Assembly: GCF_014873495.1 (NCBI RefSeq) | Contig: NZ_JADBGF010000001.1 | Coordinates: forward strand, 5,270,001 to 5,334,000 | DNA: 64,000 nucleotides | DNA from: Streptomyces stelliscabiei | Lineage (GTDB): Bacteria; Actinomycetota; Actinomycetes; Streptomycetales; Streptomycetaceae | Direction: 5' to 3' | The notes under the pieces: generated by a model | What the model saw: the letters and a program-made list of their open reading frames with translations, nothing else | Databases searched by the model: none | Told to the model about the DNA's origin: nothing | Program-made: the position numbers and the translations under genes | Shown here: piece by piece, positions 53,854 to 62,774 of the stretch | How positions within the stretch are numbered: position 1 is the first letter of the stretch | How the letters are laid out: every line of letters begins with the position of its first letter

Positions 53854-55050
53854 TCAGCCCAGGGGGTGGGCCGCCAGAAGGTCGCCCAGTGCCTCTTCGT
53901 GGGCCGCCGCGGGGCCGAGCGACAGTTCCAGGTGCTTGGCCCAGGCGTGATAGCGGTGCAGGGGGTAGTCGACGTCCGCGCCGAAACCCCCGTGCAGATG
54001 CTGTGCGGTCTGCACGACCCGCCGTACGCCCTCCGAGGCCCAGATCTTGGCCACCGAGACGTCTCCGGCGGCGGGTAGCGCACCCCCCGCCCCGGAAGTG
54101 ATCCGCCAGGCGGCCTGCCACAGCGTCGCCTCCATCGCGCGCAGGTCGATGAAGCGGTCGGCGGCCTGGACGGCGACGGCCTGGAACGAGGCGATCGGGA
54201 ACCCGAACTGTTCGCGCTTTCCGGCGTATTCGCTGGTCATTCCGAGTACGGCCTCACCCAGACCGAGCGCCAGCGCGCAGGTGCCGGTGGCGAGCAGCTC
54301 CCGCAGCCGCTCCCACGCCCCCTCCGCGTCGATGACGTCCCGCGCGGCGATCCGTGCCGAGTCCAACCGCAGCTCCGCGAGGCGTTCACCGCTGGTGGAG
54401 ATCTGCTCGGCGAGCGTCACGCCCGGGTGGACGCGGGGAACGAGGGCGAGCACGGCCCGTCCGTCGGCGGCGGCCGTGTCCTGTCCGGTCCCGTCGGGCG
54501 AGAGGCCGGGGACGACCGACTCCGGCGCGACCGTGGCGGGGACGACCACGAAGTCCGCGTGGTGCGCCCAGGGCACCGCCGTCTGCACGCCGTCCAGGAC
54601 CCAGCCGTCCTCGCCGTCCCGCCGCGCGGTCACGGCGAGTTCGGCGGGGTCGTGGCCGGTGCGGCCGTGCGCGGCTACGGTGAGGACGATCTCGCCCCGG
54701 CCGACGCGGGCGAGCAGATCCTCCTTCAGCCCCTCGCTCCCGTGCGCCTGGACGGCCACGGCGGCGGCAGTGGTTTCCAGCAGAGGGCCCCTGGCCAGCA
54801 CCTTCGCCGATTCGCGCAGCACCAGGCACAGCGCGATGGGGTCGAGCCCCGAACCGCCGTACGCCGGGTCCAGCAACAGGCTGAGGAGATCCGCGCCCGC
54901 GAGCTTCGTCCACAGGGGCCGGTCGAAGTCGTCGGCCACGGCCCCCGGTACGAGCGACGGGCTCGGGACGCCGTCCGGTGCGACCCCGGCGAACACCGCC
55001 CGCGCCGCCTCGGCCGCCGCCTGCTGCTCCTCGGTGAAGGTGAAGTCCAC
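53854..55050 (-). CDS. Acyl-CoA dehydrogenase
   Basis: 398 residues. N-terminal FTFTEEQQAAAEAARAVF, central EPAYGGSG-like loop, GAVPWAHHAD, and C-terminal AQHLHGGFGADVDYPLHRYHAWAK. The QHLHGGxG-DVDYPLHRY end is typical of steroid-type FadE proteins (FadE27/28/29-like), where two different subunits form one active enzyme; here no partner gene is adjacent. A KstR-type operator lies 41 bp upstream. Confidence 0.9.
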   Translation of the reverse strand: MDFTFTEEQQAAAEAARAVFAGVAPDGVPSPSLVPGAVADDFDRPLWTKLAGADLLSLLLDPAYGGSGLDPIALCLVLRESAKVLARGPLLETTAAAVAVQAHGSEGLKEDLLARVGRGEIVLTVAAHGRTGHDPAELAVTARRDGEDGWVLDGVQTAVPWAHHADFVVVPATVAPESVVPGLSPDGTGQDTAAADGRAVLALVPRVHPGVTLAEQISTSGERLAELRLDSARIAARDVIDAEGAWERLRELLATGTCALALGLGEAVLGMTSEYAGKREQFGFPIASFQAVAVQAADRFIDLRAMEATLWQAAWRITSGAGGALPAAGDVSVAKIWASEGVRRVVQTAQHLHGGFGADVDYPLHRYHAWAKHLELSLGPAAAHEEALGDLLAAHPLG

Positions 55051-55364
55051 GGTTCCGCCCTTCCGTGTCGCCGATGACAGGGCGTCAAGATAGAACAGGT
55101 TCTAGAAGAGGGGAATGGTGCGGAGCCGGCCGTCGGTCGCGCGACGGGCGAGGCGGGCGGCTGAGCGGCCGAAGCGGCTTTGGGGGAGAGGCGGACCACA
55201 CCGCGCCGTAAGGTGTCCCCCGCTGTGGATAACCTCAGGGGTGCCGTGCGAGCGGTGTGACGATGTGACTGCTGTGACCATCGGGGCTGTGCCGGACGGA
55301 TACGGCTGAGTAAGTTCCGGTGGGGAAGCGGACCGGGTCCGTAGGAATCGGGGAGCGGGGCGGA
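55051..55364. promoter_or_regulatory. Divergent region with KstR-like operator and a perfect DnaA box
   Basis: TAGAACAGGTTCTA at 55091-55104 is a perfect palindrome fitting the KstR motif TnnAACnnGTTnnA, just upstream of the acyl-CoA dehydrogenase. TGTGGATAA at 55224-55232 is a perfect reverse DnaA box. No gene is supported in the 314 bp. Confidence 0.75.
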
Positions 55365-56363
55365 ATGGACGCGAACGACGAGGTCTCGAACGCCCGGCGG
55401 GGGCCGGACGAGCCCGAGGGCTCCGACTCCGCGAGCGAGGCGGACCCGCAGGTGCGGCCGTCCCGGCAGACCCCGGATCCCGCCTCGTCCCCGGCTCCGG
55501 ATCCCGCCTCGCCTTCGGCTGCGGACCCCACGGATCCCGCCTTGCTGTCGGCTCCGGACGCCGCCTCGCCGTCGGCTCCGGACCCCGCCTCGCCCTCGAC
55601 GGCAGACCCCGGCGCGGCTTCGACGCCGGTCACCGCTCCGGACCCGTCCCCGGGCCCGGCAGCCTCCGGTATGGCCGCGCTCACCCTGCCGTACCAGATC
55701 GCCGTGGCGCTGGTGCTCGCGGTCGTGGCGGTGGTGACCTGCGTCCACCTCGGGCTGGTGTTCCTCCATATCGCGCCCTCGAACACGCTGACGAAGCAGC
55801 ACGGCCGGGCGGTGGACGAATGGGTGTACCCGGAGTTCGAGCAGAACTGGAAACTGTTCGCGCCGAACCCGTTGCAGCAGAACATCGCCGTGCAGGCGCG
55901 CGCCGAGGTCCGCACCGCCGACGGTGAGACACGCGAGACCGGCTGGTACGACCTGTCCGCGCTGGACGGCGCCGCGATCGACAGGAACCCGGTGCCGAGC
56001 CACACCCAGCAGAACGAACTGCGCCGGGCCTGGGACTTCTACGTCGCCACGCACGACAACGACCACCGCGCCACCACCTCGCGCGGCGACCTGTCCGAGC
56101 GCTATGTGCGCCGGATCGTGGTGATGCGCCTGGACCGCGAGCGGGCCGGCGAGCCGGGCGGTGTGATCGAGCGGATCCAGCTCCGGTCCCGTACCACCAA
56201 CGTGCCGGCGCCCGAGTGGAGCGAGGAAAAGGTGTCCGACAAGCCAGTCGTCCGTGAGCTGCCCTGGTGGCAGGTGACCGACGACGACCGGACGGACGCC
56301 GCCGCCAACGCGGGTGGGGTCGGCCGGGCCACCACCGGCCGGACGGAGGCGAGCGCCGAATGA
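55365..56363 (+). CDS. DUF5819 membrane protein
   Basis: 332 residues from ATG 55365. The N-terminal ~115 are low complexity with repeated D-P-A-S-P blocks. A membrane helix (IAVALVLAVVAVVTCVHLGLVFL) precedes the DUF5819 domain with the hallmark VYPEFEQNWKLFAPNPLQQN. The rest is extracytoplasmic or cytoplasmic soluble domain. Coupled to the HTTM gene by a 4-bp overlap; the pair recurs in actinobacteria as I recall. Function unknown. Confidence 0.88.
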   Translation: MDANDEVSNARRGPDEPEGSDSASEADPQVRPSRQTPDPASSPAPDPASPSAADPTDPALLSAPDAASPSAPDPASPSTADPGAASTPVTAPDPSPGPAASGMAALTLPYQIAVALVLAVVAVVTCVHLGLVFLHIAPSNTLTKQHGRAVDEWVYPEFEQNWKLFAPNPLQQNIAVQARAEVRTADGETRETGWYDLSALDGAAIDRNPVPSHTQQNELRRAWDFYVATHDNDHRATTSRGDLSERYVRRIVVMRLDRERAGEPGGVIERIQLRSRTTNVPAPEWSEEKVSDKPVVRELPWWQVTDDDRTDAAANAGGVGRATTGRTEASAE

Positions 56364-57655
56364 GCGGCTCCGTGACTGCGACCGACCCGGTCCGCCGGGG
56401 GAGCCCCCTGGTGCGTCTGACCGCCGCGATAGGCAACGGGATCACCCGCGTGACGGATCGCGCGCTGGGCCCGTACCAGAGCGCGATCGTCCGCATCGGC
56501 TTCTCCGCGACCTGGCTGCTGTTCCTGCTGCGCGAGTTCCCGCACCGACGCGAGCTCTACGGCCCCGACGGGCCCTGGAGCTGGGAACTGGCCCAGCAGC
56601 TGACCGCGAGCAACGACGCGTTCACGGTGCTGATGTGGTCCGACAGCATGGTGTGGTTCGAGATCGTCTACGCCGTCGCCGTCCTGTCCACCTTCCTGCT
56701 GCTGCTCGGCTGGCGCACCCGCGCCATGAGCGTGCTCTTCATGATGGGCGTGCTCTCGCTGCAGAACCGCAGCGTCTTCATGGGCGACGGCGGCGACAAC
56801 GTCCTCCACCTCATGGCGATCTACCTCGTCTTCGTCCGCTGCGCCCAGGTCTGGTCGCTGGACGCGCGGCGCGCACGGCGTGGGCGCGAGCGCCTGGAGC
56901 TGGACGGCGGGGCACCGGAGGACCGGGTCGGCCCCGCGCTGTGGTGCGTGTTCGGGTTCGGGCTGCTGCTGGCGACGTTCGGCGGTCTGATCCCCGGCGG
57001 TCTGCTCGGCGGGTGGCTGACGTTCTTCTGGGGGCTCTGGGCGGTGCACGCCCTGTGGTGGGCCGCCGGGCGCATCGCGTCGGACACCAAGCCGCGCGCG
57101 CTGCTCGACGTCGTCGGCAACCTGACGCACAACGCCGCCCTCGTCGTGATCATGGCCGAGGCCTGTCTGATCTACGCGGCGGCGGGCTGGTACAAGATCC
57201 AGGGTGGGCGCTGGCAGGACGGCACGGCGGCCTACTACCCGTTCCACCTGGACTACTTCTCGCCCTGGGCCTCGCTCTCCGACCTGCTGTCGTCCAGCGG
57301 CACGATGGTGATGCTGGTGACGTACGGGACGGTGATCGTGCAGGTCGCCTTCCCGTTCACGCTGTTCAACCGGCGCGTCAAGAACGTCCTGCTGGCGGTG
57401 ATGATGACCGAGCACGCCGTGATCGCCGTCGTGCTGGGGCTGCCCTTCTTCTCGCTCGCGATGATCGCCGCCGACGCCGTCTTCCTGCCCACGCCCTTCC
57501 TGAAGCGCCTCGGCGCACTGGTGGCACGCGCGCGTGAGCGCGTCGTGCGTCGCGTCCTGCCGGGGCGCGCCCTCACGATCCCGGGCCCGCGCCGGCCACC
57601 GGTCCCCGACGAGGCGGAGGCGGCCGAGCAGGCGCGCGTAGGCTTCAGGGCATGA
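56360..57655 (+). CDS. HTTM-domain membrane protein (gamma-carboxylase-like)
   Basis: 431 residues, about 8-9 membrane helices. HTTM features are QSAIVRIGFSATWLLFLLREFPHRRELYG, HLMAIYLVFVRCAQVWSLD and AAAGWYKIQGGRWQDGTAAYYPF. The HTTM fold is shared with vitamin K-dependent gamma-glutamyl carboxylase, but bacterial members are uncharacterised. Overlaps the gene before and the gene after by 4 bp each, giving a tightly coupled three-gene operon. Confidence 0.9.
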   Translation: MSGSVTATDPVRRGSPLVRLTAAIGNGITRVTDRALGPYQSAIVRIGFSATWLLFLLREFPHRRELYGPDGPWSWELAQQLTASNDAFTVLMWSDSMVWFEIVYAVAVLSTFLLLLGWRTRAMSVLFMMGVLSLQNRSVFMGDGGDNVLHLMAIYLVFVRCAQVWSLDARRARRGRERLELDGGAPEDRVGPALWCVFGFGLLLATFGGLIPGGLLGGWLTFFWGLWAVHALWWAAGRIASDTKPRALLDVVGNLTHNAALVVIMAEACLIYAAAGWYKIQGGRWQDGTAAYYPFHLDYFSPWASLSDLLSSSGTMVMLVTYGTVIVQVAFPFTLFNRRVKNVLLAVMMTEHAVIAVVLGLPFFSLAMIAADAVFLPTPFLKRLGALVARARERVVRRVLPGRALTIPGPRRPPVPDEAEAAEQARVGFRA

Positions 57656-58512
57656 ACGATCCGGTGAGCGGACCAGCGGGCGAACCGGCGGCGCGACCCG
57701 CGGCCGGCCCGGCGGAAGATGCCGAGACCGGACGTGCGACCGCTGAGGCCGCCCGGCCGCCGGGCGGTCCCGTGGGGGCATGGCACCGCCTCGCCGACGC
57801 CTCCGTCCTGCTCGACGGTTTCCACGCGCTGAAGCACGCCGTGCGCTTCGGCGCGCAGGTGCCGGTGGCCGTCACCGCCGACCGCACGGCGGCCCTCGCC
57901 CTCGCCGACGACCTGGCCCCGGACGTACGGGACCGGCTCGCGGACCTCCTCCAGGAGGTTCCGGAGGAGACGTACCGGGCCCTCGTGCCGCGCCCGCACC
58001 CCACCGCCGTCGCCGCCCTGGCCGTACGCCCCCCGCGCGCGGTCCATCTGGCGGCTCTCGCCCGTCTCCCGCGCGCCGCCCCCGTGGTCGTCCTCGACAA
58101 CCCGCGCAACCTGGGCAACGCGGGCGCCGTGATCCGGCTGGCCGCCGGATTCGGGGCGACCGGCGTGGTCACCACGGGCACCCTGGACCCCTGGCACCCC
58201 ACGGTCGTGCGCGGCGGGGCGGGTCTGCACTTCGCCACGGCCGTCGAGCGCCTGGAGGTGGCCGATCTGCCTCCCGGCCCGCTCTTCGCGCTCGACCCCG
58301 AGGGCGATGACATCCGGGGACTGAAGCTCCCGGACGACGCCGTCCTCGCGTTCGGCTCCGAGCGCAGCGGCCTGTCGACCGACCTGCGTGCCCGCGCCGA
58401 CCACCTGCTGTCCCTCCCGATGCGCCCCCAGGTCTCCAGCTACAACCTGGCGACGAGCGTGGCGATGACGCTGTACCACTGGAGCGCGGGTTCCGTCCGA
58501 GGGGCGAGCTGA
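57652..58512 (+). CDS. TrmH/SpoU-family RNA methyltransferase
   Basis: 286 residues. The SPOUT domain occupies the C-terminal half with motif 1 VVLDNPRNLGNAGAVIRLAAGFGA, motif 2 LAFGSERSGLS and motif 3 LPMRPQVSSYNLATSVAMTLYHW. It 2'-O-methylates a ribose in tRNA or rRNA; target unknown. Last gene of the DUF5819-HTTM operon; converges on paaN. Confidence 0.92.
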   Translation: MNDPVSGPAGEPAARPAAGPAEDAETGRATAEAARPPGGPVGAWHRLADASVLLDGFHALKHAVRFGAQVPVAVTADRTAALALADDLAPDVRDRLADLLQEVPEETYRALVPRPHPTAVAALAVRPPRAVHLAALARLPRAAPVVVLDNPRNLGNAGAVIRLAAGFGATGVVTTGTLDPWHPTVVRGGAGLHFATAVERLEVADLPPGPLFALDPEGDDIRGLKLPDDAVLAFGSERSGLSTDLRARADHLLSLPMRPQVSSYNLATSVAMTLYHWSAGSVRGAS

Positions 58513-58549
58513 GGGAACCGAGCCGAGGGAGCGAGGAGGGAGCGCGCCC

Positions 58550-60262
58550 CTAGCGGAGCGCCTCGCTGCGGACCTCGACCACCCGGAAGCGGTTGGCGAC
58601 GAAGGCTCCGTCGCACAGGGCCGCGTTCGCCGCCGGGTTGCCGCCGGACCCGTGGAAGTCCGAGAACGCCGCCGTCTGGTTCACGTACACCCCACCCGTG
58701 AGGTTCAGCGACAGCTGCGCGCACTCCTCCAGGCAGACCTCCTCGACGGCCTCGGCCACCTCCTCGGAGGTCGTGTACGCGCCGACGGTCATCGCGCCCT
58801 TCTCGCCGATGGTCCGGCGCAGCAGCTCCAGCCCCTCCGCGGCCGAGTCGACGGCCACGGCGAACGACACCGGCCCGAAGCACTCGCTCAGGTAGGCGGC
58901 CTCGTCCTCCGCGCCCTCCCAGTACTTCCGCGCGCCGTCGAGCTTCACGATCACCGGTGTGCGGACGACGGCGTCCGGGAACTCGGGGTTGGTGATCTCC
59001 CGTGAGGGCAGCGCGACTTCGCCGAGCGACGCGGCCGCTTCGAGGCGGGACTTGACGTCGGGGTTCACGATCGCGCCGAGCAGCGCGTTCGCGCGCGCGT
59101 CGTCGCCCAGCAGACCGCCGACCGACCGGGCGAGGTCGGCGACGACCTCGTCGTAGGACTTGGCGCCCTGGTCGGTGGTGATGCCGTCGCGGGGGATGAG
59201 CAGGTTCTGCGGGGTGGTGCACATCTGGCCGCTGTACAGGGACAGGGAGAAGGCCAGGTTGGAGAGCATGCCCTTGTAGTCGGCGGTGGAGTCGATCAGC
59301 ACCGTGTTGACGCCGGCCTTCTCCGTGTAGACCTCCGCCTGGCGGGCGTTGGCCTCCAGCCAGTCGCCGAAGGACGTCGAGCCGGTGTAGTCGATGATGC
59401 GGATCTCGGGGCGGGTGGCCAGGTCCTTGGCGATGCCCTCGCCGGGGCGTTCGGCGGCCAGCGCGACCAGGTTGGGGTCGAAGCCGGTCTCGGCGAGGAC
59501 CTCGCGGGCGACCTGGACGGTGAGGGCGAGCGGCAGCACCGCGCGCGGGTGGGGCTTCACGAGGACCGCGTTGCCGGTGGCGAGGGAGGCGAACAGGCCC
59601 GGGTAGCCGTTCCACGTGGGGAAGGTGTTGCAGCCGATGACGAGGGCGGTGCCGCGCGGCACCGGCTTGAACTTCTTGGTGAGCGCGAGCGGGTCGCGCT
59701 TGCCCTGGGGCTTGGTCCACTCCGCGTCGTCCGGGGTGCGGACCTGCTCCGCGTACGCGTACGCCACCGCCTCGAGGCCCCGGTCCTGGGCGTGCGGGCC
59801 GCCGGCCTGGAAGGCCATCATGAAGGCCTGGCCGCTGGTGTGCATGACGGCGTGGGCGAACTCGTGGGTGCGGTCGCTGATGCGCTTGAGGATCTCCATG
59901 CACACCGCGGCACGCGCCTCCGCTCCCGCGTCGCGCCACGCGCGCCGGCCCGCCTTCATGGCGGGCAGCAGCGTGTCGAGGTCGGCGTGCGGATAGGTGA
60001 CGCCCAGCTCGATGCCGTACGGCGAGACCTCGCCGCCCACCCAGTCGTCGGTGCCGGGTTGGCCGAGGTCGAGACGGGTGCCGAGGAGGGCGTCGAAGGC
60101 TGCCCTGCCCTCGGCCATCCCCAGGCTTCCGTTCTCGCCGTAGGCCTTGGGGTGCTCGGGGTGGGGCGACCAGTACGCGCGGGTGCGGATCGCTTCCAGC
60201 GCCTGGTCGAGGGTGGGCCGGTGCTTGGCGATCAGGGCGTGCGCGGACGGTTCGGCGGCCAT
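58550..60262 (-). CDS. paaN: Phenylacetic acid degradation protein PaaN (aldehyde dehydrogenase type)
   Basis: 570 residues from ATG 60262 (GAGGAG upstream; GTG 60289 is possible). Aldehyde-dehydrogenase superfamily: PRGTALVIGCNTFPTWNGYPGLFASLATGN, the DYTGSTSFGDWLE cofactor loop, and the nucleophilic Cys in YSGQMCTTPQNLL. The PaaN family opens the ring of the phenylacetate pathway intermediate. No other paa cluster gene is beside it. Divergent from a 3-hydroxyacyl-CoA dehydrogenase with a shared TetR-type operator. Confidence 0.93.
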   Translation of the reverse strand: MAAEPSAHALIAKHRPTLDQALEAIRTRAYWSPHPEHPKAYGENGSLGMAEGRAAFDALLGTRLDLGQPGTDDWVGGEVSPYGIELGVTYPHADLDTLLPAMKAGRRAWRDAGAEARAAVCMEILKRISDRTHEFAHAVMHTSGQAFMMAFQAGGPHAQDRGLEAVAYAYAEQVRTPDDAEWTKPQGKRDPLALTKKFKPVPRGTALVIGCNTFPTWNGYPGLFASLATGNAVLVKPHPRAVLPLALTVQVAREVLAETGFDPNLVALAAERPGEGIAKDLATRPEIRIIDYTGSTSFGDWLEANARQAEVYTEKAGVNTVLIDSTADYKGMLSNLAFSLSLYSGQMCTTPQNLLIPRDGITTDQGAKSYDEVVADLARSVGGLLGDDARANALLGAIVNPDVKSRLEAAASLGEVALPSREITNPEFPDAVVRTPVIVKLDGARKYWEGAEDEAAYLSECFGPVSFAVAVDSAAEGLELLRRTIGEKGAMTVGAYTTSEEVAEAVEEVCLEECAQLSLNLTGGVYVNQTAAFSDFHGSGGNPAANAALCDGAFVANRFRVVEVRSEALR

Positions 60263-60339
60263 GCTTGACCAACTCCTCACGTCAGACACTCTTCTTCGAG
60301 CTCTGACCTGGGCAGGAACAGGCGGACAGAGTTAGAGTA

Positions 60340-60353
60340 ACCGAACGATCGGT
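60340..60353. promoter_or_regulatory. TetR-type operator (copy 1)
   Basis: ACCGA-ACGA-TCGGT, palindromic 5-bp arms, in the paaN/hydroxyacyl-CoA dehydrogenase divergent promoter. The same 14-mer with one base changed recurs at 63377. A perfect reverse DnaA box TGTGGACAA is nearby at 60378-60386. Confidence 0.7.
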
Positions 60354-60377
60354 CGGGACAAGGGGGTCCGCCGCATC

Positions 60378-60386
60378 TGTGGACAA
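60378..60386 (-). promoter_or_regulatory. Perfect DnaA box in the paaN/hydroxyacyl-CoA dehydrogenase promoter
   Basis: TGTGGACAA, the exact reverse complement of TTGTCCACA, 24 bp before the hydroxyacyl-CoA dehydrogenase start. Confidence 0.7.
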
Positions 60387-60409
60387 CCCCGTGCGGGAGG
60401 ATCGCGCAC

Positions 60410-61927
60410 ATGACAGGACTCGACCCCGGCAGCCCCGTGGCCGTCGTAGGCACCGGCACCATGGGCCAGGGCATCGCCCAGGTCGCGCTGACCGCGGGCC
60501 ACCTCGTACGACTGTTCGATGCCGCGCCCGGCCGTGCGCGGGAGGCCGCCGAGGCGATCGGGGCCCGGCTCGACCGGCTCGTCGCCAAGGACCGCATGAC
60601 CGGCGCCGACCGGGACGCCGCGCGCGCCCGGCTGCACGCCGCCGAGGATCTCGCCGACCTCGCGGACTGCGGTCTGGTCGTCGAGGCGATCCTGGAGCGG
60701 CTGGACGCCAAGCAGGAGCTGTTCCGCGCGCTGGAGGACGTCGTCGGCGAGGACTGCCTGCTCGCCACCAACACCTCGTCCCTGTCCGTCACGGCCGTCG
60801 GCGGCGCCCTGCGCAACCCGGGCCGCTTCGTGGGCCTGCACTTCTTCAACCCCGCGCCGCTGCTGCCCCTCGTCGAGGTGGTGTCGGGCTTCGCCACCGA
60901 CGTGACGTCGGCCACGCGCGCGTACGAGACGGCCCGCGCCTGGGGCAAGACGCCCGTCGCCTGCGCCGACACCCCCGGCTTCATCGTCAACCGCATCGCA
61001 CGGCCGTTCTACGCCGAGGCCTTCGCGGTGTACGAGTCGCAGGCCGCCGAGCCCGTCACCATCGACGCGATCCTGCGCGAGTGCGGCGGCTTCCGGATGG
61101 GCGCCTTCGAGCTGACCGACCTGATCGGGCAGGACGTCAACGAGTCCGTCACCCACTCCGTGTGGCAGGCCTTCTTCCAGGACGTGCGCTTCACGCCCTC
61201 GCTGGCCCAGCGCCGACTCGTCGAGTCCGGCCGGCTCGGCCGCAAGACCGGCCAGGGCTGGTACGACCACACCGACGACGCCGAGCGACCCGAGCCGCAC
61301 ACCGCCGACCCGGTCCCGCCGCCCGCGTACGTCGTCGTCGAGGGCGATCTCGGCCCCGCCGGCGACCTGCTCCCGCTCTTCCGGGAGGCGGGCATCCCGG
61401 TCCGCGAGGACGAGGAGGACCACGGCACCCGGCTCGTCCTGCCGAGCGGCGGCCAGCTGGCCCTCGCCGACGGGCAGACCTCCGTGGAGTTCCGGGACGT
61501 CGTCTACTTCGACCTCGCGCTCGACTACCGCAGGGCCACCCGGATCGCCCTGTCCGCCTCCCAGGACACCTCGCCGCAGACCCTCACGGAGGCCGTCGGT
61601 CTCTTCCAGGCGCTCGGCAAGGACGTCAGCGTCATCGGGGACGCCCCCGGCATGATCGTCGCCCGCACGGTCGCACGGATCATCGACCTCGCGCACGACG
61701 CCGTCGCCAAGGGGGTGGCCACCAAGGAGGACATCGACACGGCGATGCGCCTGGGCGTCAACTACCCGCTGGGGCCCTTCGAATGGAGCCGCAGGCTGGG
61801 CCGCAACTGGGCGTACGCCCTCCTGGACGACCTGCACCTGCGCGACCCCTCCGGGCGCTACGCGCCCTCGCTGGCGCTCTACCGCCACGCCTACGCCTCC
61901 GACAAGCGGGAGGGCACGTCCTCATGA
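60410..61927 (+). CDS. 3-hydroxyacyl-CoA dehydrogenase, tandem C-terminal domains
   Basis: 505 residues: one Rossmann domain (VAVVGTGTMGQGIAQVALTAGH, 1-180) followed by two 3HCDH C-terminal domains (FIVNRIARPFYAEAFAVYESQ and MIVARTVARIIDLAHDAVAKG). Catalytic His-Glu are in FVGLHFFNPAPLLPLVEVVSG. The double C-domain form is typical of PaaC/PaaH and bacterial 3-hydroxybutyryl-CoA enzymes, fitting phenylacetate or fatty-acid breakdown. Its stop overlaps the TetR start by 4 bp. Confidence 0.94.
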   Translation: MTGLDPGSPVAVVGTGTMGQGIAQVALTAGHLVRLFDAAPGRAREAAEAIGARLDRLVAKDRMTGADRDAARARLHAAEDLADLADCGLVVEAILERLDAKQELFRALEDVVGEDCLLATNTSSLSVTAVGGALRNPGRFVGLHFFNPAPLLPLVEVVSGFATDVTSATRAYETARAWGKTPVACADTPGFIVNRIARPFYAEAFAVYESQAAEPVTIDAILRECGGFRMGAFELTDLIGQDVNESVTHSVWQAFFQDVRFTPSLAQRRLVESGRLGRKTGQGWYDHTDDAERPEPHTADPVPPPAYVVVEGDLGPAGDLLPLFREAGIPVREDEEDHGTRLVLPSGGQLALADGQTSVEFRDVVYFDLALDYRRATRIALSASQDTSPQTLTEAVGLFQALGKDVSVIGDAPGMIVARTVARIIDLAHDAVAKGVATKEDIDTAMRLGVNYPLGPFEWSRRLGRNWAYALLDDLHLRDPSGRYAPSLALYRHAYASDKREGTSS

Positions 61928-62514
61928 CGACCGCCAAGCGCGACACGTACACCCCCGAGACGCTGCTGTCGGTCGCGGTCCGGGTCTTCAACGAACGCGG
62001 CTACGACGGCACCTCCATGGAGCACCTCTCCAAGGCGGCCGGTATCTCCAAGTCGTCGATATACCACCACGTCACGGGCAAGGAGGAGCTGCTGCGCCGG
62101 GCCGTCAGCCGGGCGCTGGAGGGTCTCTTCCAGATCCTCGACGAGGAGCCCGCGCGCGCGGGGCGCGCGGTGGAGCGCTTGGAGCACGTCGTGCGGCGCA
62201 TGGTCGAGGTGCTGCTCGACGAGCTTCCCTATGTGACCCTGCTGCTGCGGGTGCGCGGCAACACCGACACCGAGCGCTGGGCGCTGGAGCGGCGCCGCGA
62301 CTTCGACCACCGGGTCGCCGAGCTGCTCAAGGCCGCGGCCGCCGAGGGCGACGTGCGCCGGGACGTGGAGGTGCGGCTCGCGACGCGGCTCGTCTTCGGC
62401 ATGATCAACTCGATCGTCGAGTGGTACCGGCCGGAAGGCCGGGGCATGGGCGAGCGGGAAGTGTCCGAAGCCGTGGCCCATCTGGTCTTCTCGGGACTGC
62501 GGGCCCAGGACTGA
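61924..62514 (+). CDS. TetR-family regulator
   Basis: 196 residues. HTH LLSVAVRVFNERGYDGTSMEHLSKAAGISKSSIYHHVTGKEELL at about 13-56; C-terminal ligand-binding helical domain (ELPYVTLLLRVRG, FGMINSIVEWYRPEG). It is coupled to the hydroxyacyl-CoA dehydrogenase gene. It is the likely owner of the two ACCGA-N4-TCGGT operators and may sense a CoA thioester such as phenylacetyl-CoA, by analogy with actinobacterial PaaR. Confidence 0.93.
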   Translation: MTTAKRDTYTPETLLSVAVRVFNERGYDGTSMEHLSKAAGISKSSIYHHVTGKEELLRRAVSRALEGLFQILDEEPARAGRAVERLEHVVRRMVEVLLDELPYVTLLLRVRGNTDTERWALERRRDFDHRVAELLKAAAAEGDVRRDVEVRLATRLVFGMINSIVEWYRPEGRGMGEREVSEAVAHLVFSGLRAQD

Positions 62515-62670
62515 CGGGCTGCGGGCGCAGGAGTGCGGGGCCGGTGTTGCGGGGCTCAGGGCTGACGGGCTGCGGCTCAGGTCTGAAGGGTCGTGGACTC
62601 AGGGCTGAGTGGGCCTGGTGTGCGGCCGTGTGGGCGGCGCGCGGGCTGCAGGCCCGGGACTGACGGGACC
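62494..62670. repeat. Degenerate repeats of the TetR gene tail
   Basis: Segments similar to GGGCCCAGGACTGACGGGCT, the end of the TetR gene, recur about four times (near 62494, 62550, 62590 and 62641) with point changes. The 260 bp to the Lrp gene hold no other feature. Confidence 0.55.
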
Positions 62671-62774
62671 GCGTGCCGGGACCGGTCGTGGGAGGTCCGG
62701 TCCCCGCCGCCGCCTGATGCCGCCGTCCGCCGCTGGTCCCGCCGCGCCCGCCGGCCCCGCTGCCCGGGGACGAT

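Noticed and set aside
55480..55640. Repeated GACCCCGCCTCG blocks considered as a minisatellite element
   Set aside because: They encode the D-P-A-S-P linker of the DUF5819 protein; coding microrepeat only.
59590..59620. GTTCCACGTGGGG as another parS
   Set aside because: Only one half-site matches; it is inside paaN and not palindromic.
60332..61888. 518-codon minus-strand frame
   Set aside because: Shadow of the 3-hydroxyacyl-CoA dehydrogenase gene.
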